From Crambe crambe (Eukaryota; Porifera; Demospongiae; Poecilosclerida; Crambeidae): DNA of 64,000 bases. The notes under the pieces are model-generated. The model had not been told where the DNA came from and made no database searches. It was given only the letters and a program-made list of their open reading frames with translations. The DNA is taken from the NCBI GenBank assembly GCA_963924555.1, contig OZ004583.1:8508582-8572581 (forward strand). Reading direction: 5' to 3'. The translations under genes were made by a program, and so were the position numbers. Shown piece by piece: positions 22,814 through 35,394 of this stretch (position 1 is its first letter; each line of letters starts with the position of its first letter).

Positions 22814-25745
22814 TTCAAGTGATGAAGATTCAGTACTACCAGCAAATTTCCTATTCCCATCCTTCCAAGAGGACCAAGCAAATTATGATAGTGATGATAT
22901 TTTCACTTTTGATAAAACAGTCTAATCGCCAGCGTTGGCGAGGCCCATAGGGCTAATACAACTTTAATTGCACAGACACGCACTTTTATCACTCACCAGT
23001 TTACGGAAGTATCCGGAGAGAGTATTTGTGGTCAAATTCACTTCTTTTAGTTGTAGTGCCGAGATTTTCCCTTTACAGAAGGCATAAAGCTGCCTGTAGC
23101 TGCACCTTGCACGGTACTAACTCCACTATAATTTTTATAGCAAATGCAGCTGCACGCGCGAAGCAGCTGCTACATTTTTGTGGTCTTTGATGTTGTGATA
23201 ATCAATCGTGTTGTGGGCTGTGACATTTGTATTTCACACTTCCTGCCACTACTTCGAAGGTATGTAGAGCTCCTCCTATTATAAGTGGCATGTTATGCGT
23301 AATAAAATTAACTGTCCATTAGTGCATGTCTGTAATACAGCCTTTGCTTTATAGAGCCTTTGAATGCTACTCATAGCTTGAAGCTATACTGTTCATTGAA
23401 TATAATGGCCTACTGAATAAGAATGGTGTGTTGGTATTAGCTATTAGCTAGCAGTAGTCCATCCAAATCTTTTACTATAGCTATACACACACTATAGCAA
23501 TGACAACCCTTGCCCATGGACCATGTCACTCTGTAAGCAGTGATCATTCAGATACACACTTAAAAATATTGATTGACTATTAATCATCATGGGACACTTT
23601 CAGACACGGATACCTCTGCCAGGCTTCCATGAAGCAAATCAAAAGGAAAACCCTTAGCTAACATTAAAAATTTCCATCCTTGATGGCTGCCCAACCAAGC
23701 AGGTAGCTACGAACAGAAACAATTTATTGTATTCAGAACTGTAAAAAACTGACATACAGCACCACCAATCTTTTAATACCCCAGGCCAACCCCAGATAAG
23801 GTTGATATTCTCTCTTGATAGGTACAGATGTGTATCACATACGTTTGATACTATTATGTTTCCTGGGAGTAAGATTTTCATCCTAAAGATGCTATAGGTT
23901 CCTGAATCAGAATGCCCTTATCTCTCTTTGAACACTATCACAGAAGAGCTACTACCACACTTAATGTCTGTACTCCTTTTTCATGGGATCGGGAATACCA
24001 GTTTTCTCTCTACATTCTATTATTTTTCTCCTTCATCAATAATGAAACACTGTGTGGTTCACTAGGACAAGTGACAGCAGATCCTGCCTCCCCTTCCCTC
24101 CGACTTGTTGGCTGTGGATATTTTAGAGTATATTTATCCAATCTTCACCAATCACCCTCTTTTATTCAATGAAATCAGAGTCTCTCCATGACTTGCACTA
24201 TCATCAGGAGAACAGTGTGGGAGTGAGCAGACATGACCATGCCCTCTACCGAAGCTCTAAAGCTCCACTGGAATCGCTCCCTGTGGTATTAGAGATGTGG
24301 CATCATGCAACTTCCAACGACATTGATCTTCCAGGTAAGTTAGCTGTTTGAGAAATGTAATTAAGATTCGATTTCTAGCTCACTGACACACATACATTTA
24401 CCTATATAGCTGGAAATGGTTGGATGGAAAAGTCCAAAGTGTCTTAGACGTTCCTGAAAACATGGCAAGAGTTCAGGATTTTGTTTCAATGGGTGTGGCT
24501 GAAAATTGACAAGCATACAAATGTGGACCAGGATGCAAGTGTGTCAACTGTTTAAATAGCTATGACAACAGTCTCAATCATCCTGAAGCAGTGATGGAGC
24601 TGTAAACATTGATGGACTTCAGAAACAGAATGAAGAATTGATAGGAGATAATATAGAGAGTGATGAAGAACATGAACTAAATGAAAGACAGGATGAATGG
24701 GTGTGACATTTGCATTTTGCAATACTTACATCCACAAAATTGCTACTGTATATTATACAAGCAATGCTACACAGGATCCAGCTAGAATCTGAAGTGTCCA
24801 CTGCTAGGAACGAAAATTCTAGCAAGAAACACTATGACGTGATGAAACTAGCCAAGCAACAGAGGCAACATATAGCTGAATTTTCTGCCTGTTTATAGCT
24901 TGCAACAATGTTTACTGTGCAGTAATACTTACCTAGGTTTAATCTTTAGCAGAAAGTGCTCTCCATATTGCTTCTTCGGCTTCTAAGAGGCAGTTACAGT
25001 CCATACAAAACACCCGCACAATTTCTGTTTTTCGACTACAATTTATGACGTCATCGCTAATACGTGGTAATTAATTACGTCCACTGGCGATTAGACTGAA
25101 AAGAAGTATAAAAGATAGGTGGTTGGATATAGCAAAAATGTATTATCGTGATAAAAAAGGTCCTATTGCTTCAGACAGGTATATAACTAATTACAACTTT
25201 ATGGTAGTGTGCAAGCATTAATGTTTTCATTAATTTTAGCCACTGTATCTTCAAGAGGGAATTTATGAGAAGGGTGATCAAAGAAAATGAGGTAGCTGTT
25301 TGATTTAAAATTTAATACATAATAATAATGGTGCTATTGACAGGAATTGTGGAGAGGAATCATAGAAGGAAGAATTTCAAGCTCATACACTACATATCCT
25401 ACACGTGCACAGAGAAAAAAAATAGCATCTCAGTGGCTTGGTACATAATAATTATAGCTAGCTAATTATTCTACTATCTCTAATTTTTTCAGGGATTTGA
25501 AGTGGAGCATTATCTTAAAGCACTTCAGTGTGATGTGCAGCAGATAAACAGTATCATGGGTCTTCATATGGCACAATTCATACTGTGGCCAGAGGTGATA
25601 GCTAACTATGAAATTGTTGTATAGTAGTATTAGTTACTAACTGTTGTATAGGCAATGATCCAGCTCATTAAAGAACGATTTGAAATCGAAAGAACTGAAG
25701 CGGACAGAATATACAAAAATCAAATCTGTTTAAGCACCTTTAGCT
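22814..25745 (+). pseudogene. C-terminal exons of the X-encoded protein, split by copy B
   Basis: An acidic exon (22814-22917, SSDEDSVLPANF...) is cut by the 2,181-bp element; after it the frame resumes at 25103-25178 (KDRWLDIAKMYYRDKK). Further exons: 25240-25291, about 25344-25437, about 25494-25594 (GLHMAQFILWPE) and about 25653-25745. Most junctions are in phase; the one entering 25494 is not by my reading. A fragment of the ILWPE region recurs near 13655-13735 beside the left TIR. No domain recognised; probably the C-terminal part of the integrase/peptidase gene. Confidence 0.55.
22918..25098 (+). mobile_element. 2,181-bp TIR element, copy B
   Basis: Same element as 4922-7102 in opposite orientation and of identical length. 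Ends CAGTCTAATCGCCAG, flanked by AAAA (22914-22917, 25099-25102). Exact removal restores the frame of the surrounding exon, confirming a 4-bp target duplication. Reads on the plus strand as short exon-like frames at 23912-24172 and 24169-24351 followed by the CGPGCKCVNC half-cluster at about 24523. Confidence 0.92.
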
Positions 25746-26150
25746 AAAATAATTATTGTTTTATAATTTTTCAGTGCTATTTCTATATTTCTCTCACTAT
25801 AATTTTGTATACGTACGTATATATGAGTGAGCACAGTGAGTGAGTCGACTCTCAGGTTATGAAATTGTAGATATAATTAGTAGCACCTGTCCCTATAGTA
25901 TTTTAGGTGTGAAGAGGGATAGCTATCATTTTCTCCTGCTAATTCCTTCAAAGTCAAGCTGATCATGAAGTCATAATTTATAGTAATGTTTCTGCACTAG
26001 CTGTAGATAAATGACACCTATTATTTCTGTTTTGATATGTATAAATGGCACCCCAATATTATACTGCACTGATATATTTTAAGAGAAGGGACTGATGCTG
26101 GATAAAGTCGGCATACATATAAGCTAAACGAAACACAGTTGAGATATCAG

Positions 26151-26879
26151 TAGGCCTCGATAAATCATGCTAGCTTTTCTCCCTATTATGCTATTCTCAA
26201 ATTCCCATGCACAGTGCCTATTATGCTTAAAAAATTGAACCCATTATGCTCATTATTCCCATTCACATTGTGACAAAATGAGACCCATTATACTCATTAT
26301 TCCCATTCACTGTTACAAAACTGTTAGTCTAATTTTCTGTATTTGTACTGTAGCATGATAGATGTTTCTATATAGTCTTCCATAGAAGAAGTTTGCTGAG
26401 AATTAAAACTACGTATTTGATAACAGTGAAAAAACACGCTCCGCTGCTGCTGATGAAGGTTGCATGAGTAAAGCAATTTTGCAGGCTTTAGTTGCACGCC
26501 AATTACCTTTCCACTGAGCTAGCCATAGGCTCCAATCTCTTAGTAGCTTGTATGTGAGATCCTGTGACTACTTTCACTCGATAAACACAAGCTGCATCTG
26601 ATGTGCTCAGAAAGCATGACACTGCACTATAGTGCTGAGAGACTCAACCTTGCACTATAAGCACACTATAATGTGTACAGGCTTACATGTTTACTTGTAA
26701 ATTGTAATTTTCAAATTGAGCCCTGTATACATGTAGCTAACTCCACTACAGGGATAAAAATTAATAAGCAAAAATCACCTAAAATTCTCAAAATCATGCC
26801 TATTATGCTAGCATTATTCTCTTATGCTTTGACATACCTAAAATGCTCAAAAATACGCTAGCATAATTTATCGAGGCTT
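26151..26879. mobile_element. 729-bp MITE with 9-bp duplication
   Basis: Imperfect TIR (TAGGCCTCGATAAATCATGC / complement) of about 24 bp, flanked by AGATATCAG at 26142-26150 and 26880-26888. Interior has the recurring phrase CCATTATGCTCATTATTCCC. Nine-base duplications are typical of Mutator-like elements; assignment is tentative. Confidence 0.75.
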
Positions 26880-26888
26880 AGATATCAG

Positions 26889-27427
26889 CTAAATCACAAC
26901 TTATGATGTAGAGGGAACTCATTTGTGTCTAATTTTTTTAGTATTTGGGACATGTCACAGGCCGAGCAGAGTTTATCGTCACCTCCCTCATCATCAAAAT
27001 ATTGAATTTTTGATGACAGAAATCTGAAAAATTGGTAAGGCTTCAGCATTTTATCCTTAAAATTCATTGACAAGTAGGTTTGGTTATCCAAAGTACCTCC
27101 CTCCCTCATGGAAATCTGAAAATCTTGTGACAAATTTAGTTCATGTGGCTTTAAATATGTTCTTCTGCTAGTTCTTTCACTGTAAACATCATTGTTGGGT
27201 TTAGAACGTATGATCACTAGCTGGTTATATAGCTAATTTATCATGTCCTTACAATGCAGCTACACTACTAGCTACGTAGGTCTATATTGCAAGAGACTAG
27301 CTACAGACAATAGCAAGAGACTACAGATAGTAGCTACGTATAGCTATTTGCGATGGAAACATTCTACCCGGGGGAAACACTTACCACTGCTGGCAATGAA
27401 TCTTTGCAGTTCAGTGCTCAATGTGCG
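26889..27427. other. Interior of X next to the right TIR, no gene called
   Basis: Contains a 107-codon minus-strand frame (26894-27217) with a CSACDMSQ segment but no recognisable domain, then short direct repeats of GGGAAACA merging into the TIR. Confidence 0.4.
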
Positions 27428-28223
27428 GGGAAACATTCCTCCCTAGGGCTATATGTGCGGGGAAACACGCAACCCGGGGAAACAGATATCACTGTAACAC
27501 CGCCTGACAATACGTTTTAACGGACTTTTCGATCTACTCCCGTACAAGAAGAGAGAAAAGCTATGAAATGATGGACAATCCAACCCTCGCTGCACACGTA
27601 GGTAGCTTTGTCTTACAACTGCTAAATGCCAAATACTTACATTCTACACTGTCATAGTTTTTGCGTGGCAGCTTGACAACCATCTGCAAGCTCAGTCAAT
27701 CATTAATCGGCCACACTCCAGGCAATCTAACCTCTTGTAATACAACCGGTAGCCTGTATTAAGCTATAAAATAGCACAACAAGATGCATTGTAGTTCATA
27801 GCAGCATAGCAGCTGCACACAAACCACGCCCCCTAACGTTTGCGCATGTGCATTATTATTGAAAGCCACGTGACGTGCAGCTAATTACTTGAATCATAGA
27901 ATCTATCATCTATGCCTGAATTCCTCGAAGCTTTGATAAGGTAAAGCCTCTATTTAGATGTTTCTCTCATCCTTTTAACTTGTGTTCACTCTTACAGATA
28001 CTAAAAACTCCGCCAACACTTCATGGCATCCAGAGTGAGCAGTCATCATCATAAGGCATGTTGAAGTTGAAATTAATTATGCTGCAGATCATTTTTAGTT
28101 AATTCACCCTAGCACATGTTACAAATTTGGTTGTTGGGAAGAGTCGCCTAATTATGGCTGGACACAGAATCTGTGGCCAATGAGCACACAGGATGTGACT
28201 CTTTCTTGATAGAGCATTGCCAT

Positions 28224-28690
28224 CTAGATGTTTCTCTCATCATTTTAACTTGTGTTCACTCTTACAGATACTAAAAACTCCGCCAACATTTTGCTTTTTG
28301 GTCATGGCATCCAGAGTGAGCAGTCATCATAAGGTATGTTGAAGTTGAAATTAATTATGCTGCAGATCAGTTAATCACCCTAGCACATGTTTGTTGGGAA
28401 GGGTGCATGTGACTCGATCTTCCTTGATAGAGCATTGCCATCATTAACTTTACCCTTCCCTTGTTGCAGTTACCCCCACTTCATGAGCGAATAATAGGAC
28501 ATGGAATAGCAGCCAAGTAATGGAGTAGAAGAAATGGAAACATCGATGACACTAGATAGTGACAACACCACTTCCCCTTTGAGTGCCCATCTATCAACAG
28601 AAGCAAAGGGGCATGAACCAAGAAATGTCGGGTGTACTAGGTACTGAAAAGTTCTGTCCACCATGCAATTGTATTCTCCCATGTATCCAA
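28224..28690. mobile_element. Scrambled second copy of pogo 5' region
   Basis: Repeats the 5' part again (CTAGATGTTTCTCTCATCAT...), continues through the acceptor TTGTTGCAG and the first codons in plus orientation, then joins to fragments of the transposase that run in the opposite sense (matching ~31604 and 31090-31180). An internally deleted, rearranged copy; no coding function expected. Confidence 0.7.
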
Positions 28691-28914
28691 TTTCTCATTC
28701 ATTGAAGTTATTCATCTCATGCACTCAATACCAAATCTATGTCAAAGACCTGTCAAGTTCTGATAACTTCTAGAAAGAGTTAAGCTTGTTACAGATTGAT
28801 AGAAAGGTTAACTGTGGCTTTGGAGTTGGGCTACTTGAAAGGAGGCTATGTAAATTTTGGTTAGTTCAATATAATTGTTTTAATTATTAAACTTGAATTC
28901 TACATATATAATTA

Positions 28915-31900
28915 TTAAACTTTGCAATATTCACATAAAAAGGAATTGTCAATTTCTTTCATGCCAATACAAAATGTATGGAACCACCGACCACAATCAC
29001 ACCCTATCCACAAAGGGGACACTTCACTGGACTTGTGAATTTTGCAGGATTTCACATCACAATTTTTATCCTCCTCGATTTCTGGACAAGCAACTTAGTG
29101 CTTAATTTTTCACAGCTAATTGTAGACACTCACCATCATCCATAGTACTGGCTTTCTTGTGACAACTGGGTTTCTGTGTGACTGAAAAATTCGTTGTAAC
29201 ACTGCTATGAATGCATATATATTCCATTTAAAGACCACTCACCATCATCTGATTTCCTGGCTTGATTAGATTTCTGTGTATCTGAATACAAAATAATAGA
29301 CAACTCTGTAATAGAATCCACCACTAGCTGCTATAAGATGTTATATACACTAAACATCACTCACCATCTGATTTCTTGGATCTGGTGGGTTTCCGTGTAT
29401 CTGAATGCGTATTAAAATAGAACATTCACATTACTGCTATAAGATGTTGAATCACTAAAGATCACTCACCATATGCTGATTTCTTGGACTTGGTGGGTTT
29501 CCGTGTGTCTGAATGAAAATAAAAAGCATTCCATTAGCATAGACAACTCATTAAGATCACTCACTGTAATCTGTATGGCCACTGCGTTTACTACATATTC
29601 ACTCACCATCATCCATAATACTCGATTTCTTGGTCCTCACAGTTCTGGTTGCCAACTTTTTGCCTGAAAGAATAAAATTAAAATAACATAACTTGAGCAT
29701 TTAATTTAGCAGTTTGGTGGTTGCTACTGTTGCATGCATGTGTGAAAGGGTGATTATATTGGCAGCTGATGACTTCTTACAACATGAGTCCCATCAACTC
29801 ACCACTATCAGTATCTTGGTCACCTCTAACAGCACACTTCCTACCTATGCCAACACAGCACATAATATTCATTAACTGGCTAGCTGTGCTCGCCCCGATT
29901 AACAGTTAACCCTCACTAATAAGAACCTTCACATATCCATGAGGTGTGTTAAGTGGAAACTAGAAAGTGGATCTATTCACTAATCAAATCTTTAACTAAT
30001 CCAAATGGCTCTGGTCCCAAGCTAGGGAGGGTCCACTGTACACACATATTAGCTGCAGTGGTATAATAACCCTATGAACAAATAACACTCACAATCCATT
30101 GTGAAAGAATCTTTCTGGCACAGCCATAGATTATATCGCTCATCGTGCTTCAGATCATACCCATTATCAAAGCGTTTCTTGAAGAGAGATAACTCCTCCT
30201 CTGAGAACTGCACTACTCACATATAACATATAAATGTTAGCATTCAACAAATCCTTATTCCTCTTACCAGAACTGTTGCTACCAGTCCTCTTATGTAATT
30301 TCCGGAGTCTCATCACTTCTTTTTCGTGCCTTTTCTGCTGTGCTTTCTGCTCTCTCAACAGCTTCCGTTCTTCCTTTTCCCTCTTCTCACGCTCTTTCTT
30401 CATTTGAAGCTCCTTCATCTGAGCTAGATTCTCAGAACTTGTCAAAACTCTTCCAGATAGTTTTGGGTCCCTTGACTTTACCTTGTTTGGACTTGGTAAT
30501 GTTAAAAACTTGCTAAGACAATGGGCACTTAAAATTAAACAATCTGCTTCAGCTTCATTACTGCTATTGAGTGCAGGAGATGAATAACTTCGATTCAATG
30601 AATGAGAACTCTGAATGAGAGAATCATGACAAAAAGTACTTCTTAATGGAGTAGAAGAAGAAACAGGAGAATCTTGTGTGGTGACACTTGACTTCAATCG
30701 TACTGGATGTGGACTGTAAAAAGGAATGTATGCTAAACCAGACTTAACTGCGAGAGATGACGGATTAAACATCTTATACTTTTCAGACTGTGTTATAGCA
30801 CTCCTATTAAAAGGATAAATGCCTGTAACTTCAAAACCACTGGTAATAGTCTTCATATTCATTGAATCTTCCCATGCTTCCACAAATAACTCTGAAAAAT
30901 CGTAAATAGTAATCGTTCGTCCCTTCTTACGTATCAAAAATTTGTGACATGCTTCTTTCCACTTTGATTTTAATGGACTAAATCCAGACTTGTCCAATGG
31001 CTGAGTGAGGTGAGTTGTGTTTGGGGGGAGCGTAAACAATATTACCTTTTCTGCTGCTGCTCTTGCAATCATATCGGGGCAGAAATGGGACGAGTGCCCA
31101 TCCATCAACAGAAGCAAAGGTCTTGCCGATGGGGCATGAACCAAGAAATGTCGGGCGAACCACTCACTAAAAAGTTCCAGGTCTATCCACCCTTTGCTGG
31201 ACATACCATATAATGTCCCAGGGACTTCATGTCGGACCAGATCAGGATTCAACTTCCTTCGTGCAAATAGAACAAATGGTGGCATACAATAGCCAGAAGC
31301 ACTGACACATGCCAAGACCGTTACTTGCTCCTTACTGTCACTTGTCACATAGCTGGGGTTTTTCGATCCAATATGATCTATAACTCTATGGGACTTAGGC
31401 GACAGCGGGATACCAGTCTCATCACAGTTGAAAATCTGTGATGGTTTGTCAAGAAGACTATTTTCACACAAAGTGTTCTCCAATAAATCATAATACTTTT
31501 CAATCACAGCTGGGTCAGTAGCTTTGGCTCTAGCTAGTGATAGTGGCACTGCTGATCGCAGTGTTATTTCGCAGTGGCGATTCTTGAACCCTGTCCACCA
31601 ACCGTCAGTGACAACACCACTTTTCCCCTTTGAGATGAGAATATCCTGGACTAGTGCTATAACATCTTTTCTTGTCCTGGGATAGCCTATAGCAGCACAC
31701 CCCAACAAGAAAGACACGAGCTCCTCTTCTTCGGACAATGATAGGTAGGGTTGAGGTCCCGACTTAATCCCATGTATCACCTTCCCAGTCACCCGATCTG
31801 AAAGCGTCGACTTCGGGACATTGTGTGTGAGGGCTGCACGACGTACCGACATCCCCCTGTTCACTGCAGTGAGAGCCTCTTGCATTGCCAGGTCATCCCA

Positions 31901-31963
31901 ACCTTTGTAAGTTGAAGGTCGATCACGATATGTTGATCCATCCTGGCAAGATGCACCAGTCAT
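28915..31963 (-). CDS. Pogo-like DDE transposase with mini-exon tail and PHD finger
   Basis: Main exon 31963-30268; upstream in-frame codons lie before an acceptor at about 32021, so the start MTGASCQ at 31963 is preferred. Pipsqueak-type HTH at residues ~25-60 (VRRAALTHNVPKSTLSDR), CENP-B-like HTH ~76-140, and DDE_1 catalytic Asp181 (NCDETGIP), Asp288 (LMDGHSSH), Asp324 (QPLDKS). A basic KEREKREKEER coiled-coil-like stretch follows. Splice signals then join 30200-30093 (SLFKKRFDNGYDLKHDERY), 29844-29803, 29663-29607, 29508-29470, 29400-29365, 29281-29243, 29181-29134 and 29081-28915. All internal junctions are phase 1 and the frame stays open. The last exon encodes a Cys/His cluster (CDVKSC...GCDCGRWFHTFC...CEYC) of PHD type, then stop. 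The gene appears intact. The DDE family is certain; the tail is a splice prediction. Confidence 0.88.
29134..29844 (-). repeat. Array of six duplicated mini-exons in the transposase tail
   Basis: Six exons of 42, 57, 39, 36, 39 and 48 nt, the last five alike: acceptor TTCAG, body encoding variants of TRKPTRSKKSD, donor GTGAGTG. All are symmetric 1-1 phase, so copies can be added or lost without shifting the frame. Encoded repeats are Lys/Ser-rich and basic, suitable for DNA contact or a flexible linker (inference). Confidence 0.8.
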
Positions 31964-32730
31964 CTTCTTGGCTGTTATTCTATGTCCTATTATTCGCTCG
32001 TGAAGTGGGGGATAAGAAGGTAACTGCAACAAGGGAAGGGTAAAGTTAATAAGATGGCAATGCTCTATCAAGAAAGAGTCACATCCTGTGTGCTCATTGG
32101 CCACAGATTCTGTGTCCAGCCATAATTAGGCGACTCTTCCCAACAACCAAATTTGTAACATGTGCTAGGGTGAATTAACTAAAAATGATCTGCAGCATAA
32201 TTAATTTCAACTTCAACATGCCTTATGATGATGACTGCTCACTCTGGATGCCATGAAGTGTTGGCGGAGTTTTTAGTATCTGTAAGAGTGAACACAAGTT
32301 AAAAGGATGAGAGAAACATCTAAATAGAGGCTTTACCTTATCAAAGCTTCGAGGAATTCAGGCATAGATGATAGATTCTATGATTCAAGTAATTAGCTGC
32401 ACGTCACGTGGCTTTCAATAATAATGCACATGCGCAAACGTTAGGGGGCGTGGTTTGTGTGCAGCTGCTATGCTGCTATGAACTACAATGCATCTTGTTG
32501 TGCTATTTTATAGCTTAATACAGGCTACCGGTTGTATTACAAGAGGTTAGATTGCCTGGAGTGTGGCCGATTAATGATTGACTGAGCTTGCAGATGGTTG
32601 TCAAGCTGCCACGCAAAAACTATGTAGACCCGTCAAGATATAGGGAAAACAAAGTGTGAATTATTTTAGTAATAACCAGTTTTTTGGTTATTGTACATTC
32701 CTTGCAAGTTAATTTAGAAATCCTATTTGT

Positions 32731-34174
32731 TGGTTATGCATAGTTATTCATGGTTATCCATGGTTATTCATGGTTATTGCTGGTTATGCATGGTTATTCA
32801 TGGTTATCCATGGTTATTGCTGGTTATCCATGGTTATTGCTGGTTATGCATGGTTATTTATGGTTATTCGTGGTTATTTATGGTTATTCCTGGTTATCCA
32901 TGGTTATCCATGGTTATTTATGGTTATTCATGGTTATCCATGGTTATTGCTGGTTATCCATGGTTATTGCTGGTTATGCATGGTTATTTATGGTTATTCA
33001 TGGTTATTGCTGGTTATTCATGGTTATTGCTGGTTATCCATGGTTATTGCTGGTTATGCATGGTTATTTATGGTTATTCATGGTTATTTATGGTTATCCA
33101 TGGTTATCCATGGTTATTTATGGTTATCCATGGTTATCCATGGTTATCCATGGTTATCCATGGTTATCCATGGTTATTCATGGTTATTGCTGGTTATGCA
33201 TAGTTATCCATGGTTATTGCTGGTTATCCATGGTTATTGCTGGTTATGCATGGTTATTTATGGTTATTGCTGGTTATCCATGGGTATTGCTGGTTATGCA
33301 TGGTTATATATGGTTATTCATGGTTATCCATGGTTATCCATGGTTATCCATGGTTATCTATGGTTAAACATGGTTATCCATGGTTATTGCTGGTTATCCA
33401 TGGTTATTGCTGGTTATCCATGGTTATTGCTGGTTATGCATGGTTATTTATGGTTATTCATGGTTATTTATGGTTATCCATGGTTATCCATGGTTATTTA
33501 TGGTTATCCATGGTTATCCATGGTTATCCATGGTTATCCATGGTTATCCATGGTTATTCATGGTTATTGCTGGTTATGCATAGTTATCCATGGTTATTGC
33601 TGGTTATCCATGGTTATTGCTGGTTATGCATGGTTATTTATGGTTATTGCTGGTTATCCATGGGTATTGCTGGTTATGCATGGTTATATATGGTTATTCA
33701 TGGTTATCCATGGTTATCCATGGTTATCCATGGTTATCTATGGTTAAACATGGTTATCCATGGTTATTGCTGGTTATTTATGGTTATGCATGGTTATATA
33801 TGGTTATTCATGGTTATCCATGGTTATCCATGGTTATTCATGGTTATTGCTGGTTATCCATGGTTATTGCTGGTTATGCATGGTTATTTATGGTTATTCA
33901 TGGTTATTGCTGGTTATCCATGGTTATTGCTGGTTATCCATGGTTATTGCTGGTTATGCATGGTTATTTATGGTTATTCATGGTTATTGCTGGTTATCCA
34001 TGGTTATTGCTGGTTATGCATGGTCATTCATGGTTATTGCTGGTTATCCATGGTTATGCATGGTTATATATGGTTATTCATGGTTATCCATGGTTATCCA
34101 TGGTTATCCATGGTTATTCATGGTTATTGCTGGTTATGCATGGTTATTCATGGTTATCCATGGTTATTGCTGGT
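32731..34174. repeat. 10-bp satellite TGGTTATNNA, ~144 units
   Basis: Strict 10-bp period with the variable 8th-9th bases cycling through CC, TC, TG, GC and TT. A higher-order copy of about 380 bp is visible (the rare unit TGGGTATTGC occurs at about 33281 and 33661). Ten is not a multiple of three, so all three forward frames stay open for hundreds of codons; none is a gene. 34175-34400 is a degenerate continuation. Confidence 0.96.
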
Positions 34175-34482
34175 ACATTAGTAGCCTATATATATGATAG
34201 TACATTAGTAGCCTATTATTGACGGTTATTATGGTTATTGATGGTTTATACATGGTTAAGGAATTATACATAATATTATGATTATTGATGGTAGTTAGTT
34301 GCTTATACATGGTTAATATGGTTAATTATATATGGTTATCGATGGTTATTGATGGTTTATACATGGTTAAGGATTTATACAATGTTATACATATTACAGT
34401 CATGACATGCCACTGTATTGCATGTGCAAATAATAATATCATTAATGCAGTAATTAATTACAGTATACAATACAACAAGTCA

Positions 34483-35204
34483 CTAGTTTTCATATCCTTT
34501 TATTCTAATCCTTAACGGTCTACGTTTCAATTCATAGCACCAAGAGATGTATTCATTCCTTCTCTTCACCATTCTATGCAGGTAGAAATCGTGGTGAATC
34601 TTTGGCATTGCGCTCAATATCTTCTTATACCTGGAGTAGCTAACAGGAGTAGATGGCAATAGTAGAAAATTGACAACATACCTGGAAAGCCAAGCAAAGG
34701 TTTGCTCACACAACATTGTATTCATACCCTCACTTAGAACATTTGCTGGATCATACTCTGACTTGCAACGATCGTCCTTATGGTTCCTTAAATGCAACGA
34801 GTCAATAATTTTTCTTACATCCAACCATATATATTTCAAATCTCCGGGCAAAGGCAGTGCTTCTTTAGCTACTTTGAGATTGTTGAGGTGGCACATATTG
34901 TCGTAACTGACAATGATTTTTCTCCAATCATCCCTTGTTGCATTGCCAAAAGCTGCCACAAGCCAATTCAAGACTAGGAGAAACACTTGTGCTGGACCTT
35001 CAGATCTGTGTAACATTAGCACGGTAGATAGCATTCAAATGTCATATTTTCACATACTTATAAAGAGGTTGCCACATCTGAATGTGACCTCCACTACTGA
35101 CACAAAACCACACACCCTGCTGCTGTCTCTTCTTTTCACCTGTGTCTTTATTACATGTGGTCAGCATACTCAAGTCTTCCAAGCCCTTGTCTAGCTTAAT
35201 AAAT
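34483..35204 (-). pseudogene. KDZ-like transposase fragment, 5'-truncated
   Basis: Three exons on the minus strand: 35204-35058 (GGHIQMWQPLYK), 35005-34682 (SEGPAQVFLL..., YDNMCHLNN, then FAWLSR) and 34630-34483 (YKKILSAMPKIHHDFYLHRM, to a stop). Junctions are GT/AG and in phase. The YDN-H pattern, the segment around a conserved His (SLHLRNH) and the terminal FAWLSRYKK...HxxFxxHxM block resemble the C-terminal half of KDZ transposases. The N-terminal half is missing; the array begins directly upstream, so this copy is not functional alone. Confidence 0.65.
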
Positions 35205-35394
35205 AAATAACCATGAATAACCATGCATAACCAGCAATAACCATGAATAACCATAAATAACCATGAATAACCATAAATAACCATGCATAACCAGCAATAA
35301 CCATGGATAACCAGCAATAACCATGGATAACCATAAATAACCATGCATAACCAGCAATAACCATGTATAACCAATTATAACCAACATAACCATG
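35204..35394. repeat. Inverted arm of the TGGTTAT satellite
   Basis: Same 10-bp unit on the opposite strand (ATAACCATGN...), about 19 units, directly joined to the 5' end of the transposase fragment. With 32731-34174 it forms very unequal inverted arms inside the element. Confidence 0.93.

Noticed and set aside
32727-34222. Overlapping forward frames of 145-325 codons reading HGYPWLSMVI-type repeats
   Set aside because: All are products of the 10-bp TGGTTATNNA array, with the same text cycling through three frames.
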